This document shows, piece after piece, positions 5,061 through 11,041 of a DNA stretch of 11,041 nt. The notes beneath the pieces are model-generated. The model made no database searches. It worked only from the letters and a program-made list of their open reading frames with translations, and was not told the origin of the DNA. This DNA comes from LSUCC0057 sp042091915 (GTDB taxonomy: Bacteria > Pseudomonadota > Gammaproteobacteria > Pseudomonadales > Porticoccaceae): positions 1 through 11,041 of the forward strand of contig JBELGO010000056.1 in the NCBI GenBank assembly GCA_042091915.1, read 5' to 3'. Positions within the stretch are counted from its first letter, which is position 1; the number at the start of each line of letters is the position of its first letter. A program made the position numbers and the translations under genes.

Positions 5061-7715
5061 TTAGAACGACCACTTATAATCGATAGAGACAGACATACCC
5101 GGTGCTTTGGTAAAGGTAACCACACCGTTTTGTTCAATCTCAATCGACTCATCCAAAAGATTCTTCAACTTCAATTTTAGCGTTGAGTTCTCTGTTGGGT
5201 AGTACGAGTAAGTCATATCCACCGATTGGAAGGGCTGCTCAAACGAGTCGGCAGAGCCGTTGCGTCCAGCTAGGTAAAGTCGCTCATCAAACACGTTGTA
5301 AACCAGCATTGCTGCGTGTTTACCGTCATTCGAGTCGTAACCCAGCTGCATGTTAAAGGCCCGATCAGAAGCCCCGGTCATCGCGCGCACCGCATTGGTA
5401 GGTGCATCGGCATCACTACCCGTCGCGACCAGCTCGGTGTCCAGCATAGTGAGGTTACCTGCCACAAAGAATGGCACAAAACTGTCACCCAAGAACTCCA
5501 GGCTCTTCAACCACTCCAATTCCAAGCCGGTAATTTCACCGCTATTAGCGTTAATGATCTCAGCTGCCAAAGCATCTTCAAAAGCCGCTGATTCAAAGAA
5601 CTCAATTGGATTAGTGATATCTTTGTAAAACAGCGAGGCGGTAAGAGTATCGCCATTGCTAAAGTACCATTCACCACGCAAATCGTAGTTGGTGACAGTG
5701 GCGGGTACAACATCGGCATTACCTTTAACAATCGCGTCGGTAATGGGATCGATGTAAGTGGATGGCGTAATCTCGCGCAAGTCTGGCCTTACGATCGTCT
5801 CGGACCAGTTAAAGCGCAGCTGGAAGTCCTCTGCCCAAAAACCCGGACGAATGTAGGTCACTGCAACAGCGGGATAGTAATCGTCATCCTTGAAAACTGA
5901 GCTCTCGAGTTCAGCAGTATCGCAGCTAATTTGGCAGCCACTGTAATCCAGAGGGTCCCACGGCAGGCCTGCTTGCGAGTAATCCTCCCAGCGCGCCCCA
6001 GCAGTCACCCGCCAGCTATCGCCAATTTTCCAGTCAACTTTACCAAATATGGCCGTGTTGAGCACAGCAGCGAGATAGCTTTCACCGTTGCTGCCGACCA
6101 CATCCATCTGAATACCCAAATCGCTATCCAAAAGGTTGGTGTCGCCAAATAGTTCTGAGGGCATACCGCTACCGGTTAGCGATGTGCTGCCCAGCGAGAA
6201 CTGGGTCTGTTGGTAGACACGGGCTTTTTTAGCGTAGTTGTAACCGCCGCTAAGCACGACCTCGTCAGCCCCCCAATAAAGCGGCAGGCTGGCCTCCCAT
6301 CCGTAGTTCTCAACCTCATCATCCAGAGTGGTAAAACGGAAATCGCCCGCTGAAGTGGCTGCTTGGATAGTCTGAGTCAACAACCCACCGTTACTATCGA
6401 CTGTAGTCAGGTAGGTAAAGCGCGCCTCATTGGGGATATCGGTAGTCACCGTTGAATCTGAGTAGAACCACTCAACCGTCAAGTCGTCGGCCCAATCAAA
6501 CCCGTTGATACCCAAGGTATCTTTGACAACACCACCAAACCGATGATCGCCATTAAGTTGGTTGACCTCTAACTCGCGCTCTTCGAAACGGACGGTGTAA
6601 TCGCGGTTGCCACGGCCATCAGCAAAGAGCGTTGATGAACCATAATAGTCGCTGATTGATGACTCATCATCGGTATTGCGTAGAACCATACTGGTTAAGG
6701 TGAGCGAATGATCGTCATACCAACGCCACCCCAGCGCTGCAGTCACAGTTGTGCTGACATTATAAGTTGAGATTTGACGGTCAGTGAATTGGTTTGCAGC
6801 ATCACCGGCATTCGCCGAACGTACTTCACTGCTTTTCCAGCTACTGTCATAAGCACCGCCCAGTAAAAAGCCAAACTCCATGCCATTGTCGAAGTAAAAG
6901 TTATTGCCTAGGTTCACTTCGGCACTGACCGGCTCGTCGCGGCTCTCTTGGCGAATATCAACATTTCGGTTGAGCTGTGTAGCCAGCTGGCTATTAGCAG
7001 CTTGAGCCTCTGCAAGGGTAGCAGTACTGCCCTCTGCAAGCTGCAAAGTGTCGAGGATATCGACGGCGTTTAGGCTACCGCGATAAGTATTCAGCGCAGT
7101 GCGCAAACCGGAGTTGAGTGCTCGGGTACCGTCGTCTTCGCCCCACTCGTCATCACTGCCACCCGCGTATCCGAGCACATCGCCTTTAGTTTCGCTGTTA
7201 TAGCCACTGCCCACTTCAATATTGAACAGCAACTCGTCGGGTATACCTTTGGTACGGATATCGACTAAACCACCCGAAAAGGCTGCAGGGAAATCCGCAC
7301 TGTAACCTTTGTGTACAGCGACCGATTTCAAAATAGAGGTAGGAAAGATATCTAGCGGTATCACATTGCGGGTGAGATCGGGCGAGGGGATAACTGCTCC
7401 GTTTAGTAGTGAGGTGGCATAGCGCTCACCCAAACCGCGAACGAAAACATACTTATCGTCGATCAAGGTGACACCCGGTACTCGTCGCAGCGCCGCTGCT
7501 ACGGTAGAGTCACCAATGCGGCCGATCATCTCGGCATCGATGATGTCCGCAACCACTTCACTTTCCATTTTTTCCATCTGGACGTCATCTGCAGCACTTT
7601 TCAGTTTGCCAATGACAACCACTTCGTCCAGCTGAATGATATCGCCCTGCGCCCATAGCGCCGGCGAGGTGAATGCGGCCACAGCGACCGCTAACGCACA
7701 CTTATTTATACGCAT
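5061..7715 (-). CDS. TonB-dependent outer-membrane receptor
   Basis: A gated outer-membrane beta-barrel that imports a ligand using energy passed through TonB. The 884-aa product begins with a signal peptide (1-22, predicted cleavage ALWA/Q), then a TonB-box-like DEVVVIG (30-36). The plug domain holds ALRRVPGVTLIDDKYVFVRGLGERYATSLLNG (75-106) and an FSGGLVDIRT segment. The rest is alternating strands and acidic loops, ending SVSIDYKWSF with the terminal Phe needed by the BAM machinery. A CxxxC pair lies in a probable external loop (GCQISC). The RGLGERY-type plug belongs to a broad receptor group without a fixed substrate, so none can be assigned. AAGG lies 9 bp before the ATG. It follows the lipoprotein gene by 119 bp and has no obvious promoter or Pho box of its own, so I infer co-transcription from the upstream Pho array. 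A strong terminator follows. Confidence 0.95.
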   Translation of the reverse strand: MRINKCALAVAVAAFTSPALWAQGDIIQLDEVVVIGKLKSAADDVQMEKMESEVVADIIDAEMIGRIGDSTVAAALRRVPGVTLIDDKYVFVRGLGERYATSLLNGAVIPSPDLTRNVIPLDIFPTSILKSVAVHKGYSADFPAAFSGGLVDIRTKGIPDELLFNIEVGSGYNSETKGDVLGYAGGSDDEWGEDDGTRALNSGLRTALNTYRGSLNAVDILDTLQLAEGSTATLAEAQAANSQLATQLNRNVDIRQESRDEPVSAEVNLGNNFYFDNGMEFGFLLGGAYDSSWKSSEVRSANAGDAANQFTDRQISTYNVSTTVTAALGWRWYDDHSLTLTSMVLRNTDDESSISDYYGSSTLFADGRGNRDYTVRFEERELEVNQLNGDHRFGGVVKDTLGINGFDWADDLTVEWFYSDSTVTTDIPNEARFTYLTTVDSNGGLLTQTIQAATSAGDFRFTTLDDEVENYGWEASLPLYWGADEVVLSGGYNYAKKARVYQQTQFSLGSTSLTGSGMPSELFGDTNLLDSDLGIQMDVVGSNGESYLAAVLNTAIFGKVDWKIGDSWRVTAGARWEDYSQAGLPWDPLDYSGCQISCDTAELESSVFKDDDYYPAVAVTYIRPGFWAEDFQLRFNWSETIVRPDLREITPSTYIDPITDAIVKGNADVVPATVTNYDLRGEWYFSNGDTLTASLFYKDITNPIEFFESAAFEDALAAEIINANSGEITGLELEWLKSLEFLGDSFVPFFVAGNLTMLDTELVATGSDADAPTNAVRAMTGASDRAFNMQLGYDSNDGKHAAMLVYNVFDERLYLAGRNGSADSFEQPFQSVDMTYSYYPTENSTLKLKLKNLLDESIEIEQNGVVTFTKAPGMSVSIDYKWSF

Positions 7716-7739
7716 AGTTAATTACCTTTCGCTATCGGT

Positions 7740-7836
7740 GACAACGGCGCCATAAGGCATTGACCGTTGTCAAAAGAGAGGGCGCCCTAGCGGCGCCCTC
7801 CGTTCGATACAACCTGAATTTAGGGCGCTCTAAATT
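7740..7836. repeat. Three inverted repeats in the lipoprotein-receptor intercistronic region
   Basis: The repeats are: (1) GACAACGG (7740-7747) with CCGTTGTC (7764-7771), 16-nt loop; (2) GAGGGCGCC (7778-7786) with GGCGCCCTC (7792-7800), 5-nt loop, a strong GC stem followed on the minus strand by TCTTTT, so a possible weak terminator or attenuator; (3) AATTTAG (7817-7823) with CTAAATT (7830-7836), 6-nt loop, overlapping the lipoprotein stop codon. Such structures may stabilise the upstream message or reduce read-through into the receptor gene; the effect is inference. Confidence 0.75.
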
Positions 7837-9376
7837 ATGGAGTGACCCAGGTAGCATCGACACCCACAGTCCAACCTTCAGTCCAATCATCATCAGCAGT
7901 AACTGCACCGCGGGTTCCAGTGCTGTAGTAACCGCTCAGAGCAGGAATGGTTTGCGCACCGTCTGTCGCTAATAGCTCGTTATCAGTGCCCGCTGCAAAC
8001 CAACTAGCGATAGCAACTGAGCCAATTTGCACAGCGGTATCTTTGAACGGCTTCTCACAGGCCAGTAGAGTATTGGTCATAGTGACAAAGCCCGCTTGTT
8101 GCGTTTCAGCATTATCGATTCGCAGGCACTCGTCTAAGCCGTCGTTGTTGGTCAACGCAGAGGTAATGATGGAGTCAGTGATTGTGATGGCGTGGCCTTC
8201 GCGAATACGAACGCCGACGCTGTCGCCATGTGTGCCGCCTTGGTTTCCGCTAACAATACAAGTCATATTATTGACAGTTGCAGCTGAATTTAAACCGCGA
8301 GCGATAAAGTCATTGTTGCGAGTAGTCTCTGATGCGTCGTAACTACCAATACCGTCAGACTCTATACATTGCTGACCATCATCATTGGCTTGAATGATCA
8401 GGGCGTTCTCAAGCGTACCGATATAACCTTCATCGACATCGAACGAATCATCACGCACATACAGGGCAACGAAATTGGTGATATCTACAGCGCCACCAAA
8501 CATTTCGATACCATCATCGTAGGTTGAGTAAACCTGCAGATTTTCGATGGTGGTACCAGAGCCAACACCACCAAAAGCGATACCGTTGAGCTCGTTGCCT
8601 GGCGCAACTTCAGCACCGGTGTGTTTGACAACGAAATACTCTAATTGGCCAGAGCTGTCGGCGTCGTTATCACCACCGTAGTAAGTTTGCGCAGAACCAG
8701 ACTTGCCTTCAGCGGCCACGTTGCACTCACCACCGACCATAGCAAAATCTGCTTCGCCGCGGTTGCCTGTATAAGAACACTTATTGGTAACACCAAAACC
8801 GTTTACGATCATGCCACCCCACTGCTGAACATCGTCAAAAGCGACTGTGCCAGAGATGGCATCGCTGTAAGAGGTAAAAGTGATGGGGTTTTCAGCATCG
8901 CCCACTGCAATAATTTGTGAGCCGCGATTGATAACTGCGTAATCTTCTGAAGTTTTAAACACAAAGGTGTTGCCCGCTTCAATGGTTATAGTAGCGCCAT
9001 CACCACCTTCCGTGATACCTGCTGCAGTCAAGTCAGCTATGCTGTCATATGCTTCACCGACCACCAGAGAACCTTCAAAGACGTGCTTGCCAGAACCGAT
9101 CGATGGGAAAGTGACATCAACGGTCAGAGGATTGGTGATATCGACAAAGTTGCGCTCATAGACACAGTTACCATCTGACAGGGTACCTTCAAACAGCTGT
9201 GCATCTTTGGTGTAAGAGGCACAAAAACCATTAGTAGACGAGCCGCCCGTAGTCGTGCTGCTGTTATCGACGCTGTTGTCGACATTGGATGGGCTGATGT
9301 TGACATCGCCGCCACCGCCACATGCTGTAAGCAATCCGCTGATTGCTGAGACCAAAACTAGTTTCTTAATAGCCAT
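7835..9376 (-). CDS. Outer-membrane-type lipoprotein, predicted beta-helix, paired with the receptor
   Basis: 513 aa from the ATG at 9376, with GGAGA 7 bp upstream. A lipoprotein signal (LLTAC, lipidated C19, followed by GGGG with no Asp at +2) predicts outer-membrane delivery. A Ser/Thr/Asn-rich linker (about 24-49) follows. The body is rich in Gly, Asp, Thr and Ile with recurring short hydrophobic strand patterns (TITIEAGNTFVF, GTTIENLQVYSTYDDGIEMFGG, VDITNFVALYVRDDSFDVDEGY, NNMTCIVSGNQGG, ITITDSIITS), typical of a parallel beta-helix. Eight Cys follow the lipidated one, enough for four disulfides in the periplasm or at the surface. Acidic clusters (GGDNDADSSG, DDSFDVDEG) could bind calcium. 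I do not recognise a functional family. Its position as first gene before a TonB-dependent receptor, behind a Pho-box array, suggests a ligand-capture or accessory protein for that receptor; this is inference. Confidence 0.9.
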   Translation of the reverse strand: MAIKKLVLVSAISGLLTACGGGGDVNISPSNVDNSVDNSSTTTGGSSTNGFCASYTKDAQLFEGTLSDGNCVYERNFVDITNPLTVDVTFPSIGSGKHVFEGSLVVGEAYDSIADLTAAGITEGGDGATITIEAGNTFVFKTSEDYAVINRGSQIIAVGDAENPITFTSYSDAISGTVAFDDVQQWGGMIVNGFGVTNKCSYTGNRGEADFAMVGGECNVAAEGKSGSAQTYYGGDNDADSSGQLEYFVVKHTGAEVAPGNELNGIAFGGVGSGTTIENLQVYSTYDDGIEMFGGAVDITNFVALYVRDDSFDVDEGYIGTLENALIIQANDDGQQCIESDGIGSYDASETTRNNDFIARGLNSAATVNNMTCIVSGNQGGTHGDSVGVRIREGHAITITDSIITSALTNNDGLDECLRIDNAETQQAGFVTMTNTLLACEKPFKDTAVQIGSVAIASWFAAGTDNELLATDGAQTIPALSGYYSTGTRGAVTADDDWTEGWTVGVDATWVTP

Positions 9377-9434
9377 CGTGTTCTCCCGAAATATTCGATG
9401 TGAGTTGAAACGAGAGAGAGATTAACAACGCTAT

Positions 9435-9474
9435 TTGACAGTTAAGTGGCGCTTATATGGCAGTTATATTGCAG
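9435..9474 (-). promoter_or_regulatory. Four-repeat Pho-box array upstream of the lipoprotein/receptor genes
   Basis: Read on the minus strand: CTGCAAT (9474-9468), ATAA, CTGCCAT (9463-9457), ATAA, GCGCCAC (9452-9446), TTAA, CTGTCAA (9441-9435). The four half-sites start exactly 11 bp apart, with AT-only spacers; identities to CTGTCA(T/C) are 5, 6, 4 and 6 of 7. Ten bp beyond the last repeat is TAATCT (9424-9419), a weak -10. The array ends 58 bp before the lipoprotein ATG and points toward it. The phasing over four turns makes chance unlikely. Confidence 0.82.
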
Positions 9475-9503
9475 AAAGCAGCACTTTCGGCTACCACTGC
9501 TTT

Positions 9504-9521
9504 ATGACAGTTTGATGAAGA
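9504..9521 (-). promoter_or_regulatory. Distal Pho-box-like pair in the same intergenic region
   Basis: On the minus strand TCTTCAT (9521-9515), CAAA, CTGTCAT (9510-9504): one perfect and one 4/7 half-site with 11-bp phasing. It lies 29 bp upstream of the four-repeat array and is offset from it by 36 bp, so it is out of the 11-bp register. It may be a secondary PhoB site. Confidence 0.5.
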
Positions 9522-9534
9522 TTCCACTTAAAAA

Positions 9535-9563
9535 TTGAAAAAGCTAATTTTCGTATATACAGT
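9535..9563 (+). promoter_or_regulatory. Candidate sigma-70 promoter for the TonB-domain gene
   Basis: TTGAAA (9535-9540), a 17-bp spacer and TACAGT (9558-9563, 4/6). The rest of the 305-bp divergent region (9377-9681) holds the two leftward Pho sites, an AG/CT-rich leader near 9411-9420 and nothing else I can identify; no plus-oriented Pho box was seen. Confidence 0.4.
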
Positions 9564-9681
9564 CGATAGCACTGGGAACACATTTGTAATTCTTAAAGAC
9601 CTCCCAGAGATAACAGAGCCGCCAAAAAACAAGTTATTAGGGGTTATTGGACGGCCAAGCGAAAAAATTAGGAGATCCATA

Positions 9682-10056
9682 ATGAAAAAATTAATTTGCT
9701 TATTTGTTACCACCGCCACTTTTTTGCTGTTGAGCGCAGCTACCCAAGCGAGCGACATCACCGTTGTTGCTCTGCGCGATGCGCCCGCCAGCTTCCCACA
9801 AAGCGCACTGCGCCGCGAAGCCAGCGGTAGTGTTATAGTAGAGTTTTCTCTCGCCCAAGATGGCCGCGCCACCGCAATAGATGTGGTTGCTTCTAGCGGT
9901 TCAAGCAACTTTGATCAATCGGCACTGCGCGCAGTTAAACGCTCACAGTTTGTCGCTGTTGGCGAGGGTGCCGAGCAAGCGCGCATACAGCGCACCTATA
10001 ACTTCGCCTTCGCCGGCGAGGTAATGGTGGACCAGCTAGCGATAGCCAAAAACTAA
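9682..10056 (+). CDS. Secreted minimal TonB C-terminal-domain protein
   Basis: 124 aa. I chose the ATG at 9682 because AGGAGA lies 7 bp upstream and a signal peptide begins there (MKKLICLFVTTATFLLLSAATQA, predicted cleavage after A23); the upstream in-frame extension from 9535 lacks both. The mature part (about 101 aa) matches the TonB C-terminal fold: APASFPQSALRREASGSVIVEFSLAQDGRATAIDVVASSGSSNFDQSALRAVKRSQF. Normal TonB has an N-terminal anchor with a conserved His for ExbB/ExbD and a Pro-rich spacer; neither is present here. If cleaved, the protein would be a free periplasmic TonB-like domain that cannot harvest the proton-motive force alone. It is divergent from the lipoprotein/receptor pair, so it may interact with that receptor, but other TonB-fold roles are possible. 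A terminator follows the stop. Confidence 0.88.
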   Translation: MKKLICLFVTTATFLLLSAATQASDITVVALRDAPASFPQSALRREASGSVIVEFSLAQDGRATAIDVVASSGSSNFDQSALRAVKRSQFVAVGEGAEQARIQRTYNFAFAGEVMVDQLAIAKN

Positions 10057-10070
10057 ACCACTTCGGACTG

Positions 10071-10101
10071 AAAAAGCCGAGCTTTAACGCTCGGCTTTTT
10101 T
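10071..10101. terminator. Bidirectional intrinsic terminator
   Basis: AAAAAGCCGAGC (10071-10082), a 6-nt loop and GCTCGGCTTTTT (10089-10100) form a perfect 12-bp stem with T tracts in both directions. It serves the TonB-domain gene and the convergent gspB-like gene, whose stop lies 16 bp away. Confidence 0.93.
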
Positions 10102-10116
10102 ATTGCCAGAAAGAAA

Positions 10117-10608
10117 CTAGCGCAGTGGGATAGAGCGAGTCTGGTCAGCGAGTTTAAAATCAGCACTGTATTCGCCGATATGCACCAACTGCCAGCCGCT
10201 TTTGAGCACTGCCCCTATGCGCAATATCCCTTGATCAGTAAACAGCTTATTGGCCGTATGTCCTGGGCCGACCATCAAATGGCCCGTAATCTCTAGGTTT
10301 AACTCGGGCCAGGTAGCTTCACTACTGCCGTAGCCCGAAAGATTGTTTTCGCGCACAACCGCTAGCTCTCCAGTCTGTTGAGATAATTTTTCATCCTGTA
10401 ACGGGTGAGTAGCTGGCCAAATAGCCGAAATCGCCCAAATAACGAGAGCAAGCAACGCAGCTGCTCCTGCGGTAAAAATTAACAGAGTAGGTGAGCTCGT
10501 TCGCTGTTTGCCAGCATCTGCGTTGGCGACAATAAACTGCTCGGTGCTGGGCTTTTTTTCACTGCGTTCACGGTCAGCCTTTTGCAAAGCGTCTAACAAA
10601 TACGACAT
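10117..10608 (-). CDS. gspB: Type II secretion accessory protein GspB/ExeB-like
   Basis: 163 aa. It opens with MSYLLDALQKADRERSEK, the hallmark N-terminus of GspB/ExeB proteins. A single membrane segment follows at about 41-64 (TLLIFTAGAAALLALVIWAISAIW), then a linker and a C-terminal periplasmic domain (LNLEITGHLMVGP, then RIGAVLKSGWQLVHIGEYSADFKL) resembling the GspB C-terminal region. In the family, ExeB pairs with the ATPase ExeA at the inner membrane to help place the secretin through peptidoglycan. GAGGT lies 9 bp before the ATG and overlaps the preceding stop codon; the two genes are 6 bp apart, indicating translational coupling. A gspB call rather than the unrelated Klebsiella PulB rests on the N-terminal motif and the neighbour. 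Confidence 0.85.
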   Translation of the reverse strand: MSYLLDALQKADRERSEKKPSTEQFIVANADAGKQRTSSPTLLIFTAGAAALLALVIWAISAIWPATHPLQDEKLSQQTGELAVVRENNLSGYGSSEATWPELNLEITGHLMVGPGHTANKLFTDQGILRIGAVLKSGWQLVHIGEYSADFKLADQTRSIPLR

Positions 10609-10614
10609 AAACTG

Positions 10615-11041
10615 TTACCTCACAGCCCTGTGGGTAGTTAAAGATCGAACGGTCTGTTCATTGAGCTCGCCAGTTGCGGCTATACCCTGCTGAACCTGCC
10701 AGGCACGCACAGCTTCCACCAACACTGGCTGATAGTGCCCGCCGGCGATAAAACCACGCTCAATTAGGCCCTGTTCTACCAATTTTTCTATCAACCAGGC
10801 CACGAGCAGTGGGTTGTGCTCTCCAGGCTGCAGCGGGCGCTGGTACGCTTTGGGCAATGGCGCCTGAGCAAGCTCTGCAACGCCGCTAGTTTTCTCGTTG
10901 TGGTCAAAAAAGCTGAAGAGTTCTGTGCGATCTCTGTAAGCCTGCGCACCTAGTAGTGCCACCAGCACCAAGCTGACCAACAGAATGGGCCAGCGCCAGG
11001 CTATTTTGTGTTGAGAATCTTCCCCTAAAGCCTCGCTAAGA
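10615..11041 (-). CDS. C-terminal part of a GspA/ExeA-like membrane protein with peptidoglycan-binding domain (truncated by window edge)
   Basis: The frame is open from the right edge (about 142 residues) to TAA at 10617-10615. It begins inside the protein (SLGEDSQHKIAWRW as far as I can read), then a membrane segment (PILLVSLVLVALLGAQAY), then a periplasmic part ending in a PG_binding_1-type helical domain (LLVAWLIEKLVEQGL, HYQPVLVEAVRAWQVQQGIAATGELNEQTVRSL). ExeA-type proteins have a cytoplasmic AAA ATPase, one membrane span and a C-terminal peptidoglycan-binding domain; the tight coupling to gspB supports this identity. The span-to-domain segment is short compared with long ExeA proteins, and the ATPase part is outside the window, so the call is provisional. 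Confidence 0.7.
   Translation of the reverse strand, partial: LSEALGEDSQHKIAWRWPILLVSLVLVALLGAQAYRDRTELFSFFDHNEKTSGVAELAQAPLPKAYQRPLQPGEHNPLLVAWLIEKLVEQGLIERGFIAGGHYQPVLVEAVRAWQVQQGIAATGELNEQTVRSLTTHRAVR

Noticed and set aside
6844..6850. CTGTCAT inside the receptor gene
   Set aside because: It is an isolated half-site within coding sequence, oriented opposite to the gene and without a phased partner.
9535..9681. N-terminal extension of the TonB-domain protein from 9535
   Set aside because: The extension lacks a ribosome-binding site and would bury the signal peptide; the internal ATG at 9682 has AGGAGA at good spacing.

Overview
The window looks like a chromosomal segment of a moderate-GC gammaproteobacterium, probably free-living or marine. 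The evidence is housekeeping proteins very close to Escherichia coli counterparts (TypA/BipA, RimO, Tag, SlyD, PhoB), together with a large TonB-dependent receptor, an outer-membrane lipoprotein and ExeA/ExeB-type secretion genes. No rRNA, tRNA, CRISPR array or insertion sequence was seen.

Left part (1-3300): the 3' half of typA (+) ends at a strong hairpin terminator and converges on tag (-). The tag gene contains a 100-N scaffold gap flanked by an exact 55-bp duplication. Collapsing the duplication restores a complete 198-aa Tag, so the gap is an assembly artefact. rimO (+) is divergent from tag and shares a bidirectional terminator with slyD (-).

Middle (3300-5060): slyD (-) is divergent from phoB (+). 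phoB carries a clear Pho box (two 7-bp CTGTCAT-type half-sites at 11-bp phasing) just upstream, and no phoR follows it. Instead, a tiny ribbon-helix-helix gene (-) converges on phoB with overlapping stop codons. Three phased Pho-type half-sites lie upstream of that small gene.

Right-centre (5000-9700): a leftward pair consists of a 513-aa outer-membrane-type lipoprotein with a repetitive, probably beta-helical body, followed by an 884-aa TonB-dependent receptor. They are separated by 119 bp holding three inverted repeats. Upstream of the lipoprotein lie four exactly 11-bp-phased Pho half-sites plus a more distal pair. I read this as a PhoB-controlled outer-membrane uptake pair, perhaps for a phosphorus compound; the substrate is unknown. 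A divergent gene (+) encodes a secreted protein that is little more than a TonB C-terminal domain.

Right end (10070-11041): a bidirectional terminator, then gspB/exeB-like and the 3' end of a gspA/exeA-like gene (-), parts of a type II secretion assembly module.

The most notable signal is regulatory. Three Pho-box clusters within about 5.6 kb tie phoB, a small RHH protein and the lipoprotein/receptor pair into one probable phosphate-starvation locus. The classical partners phoR, pst and phoU are not present in the window.
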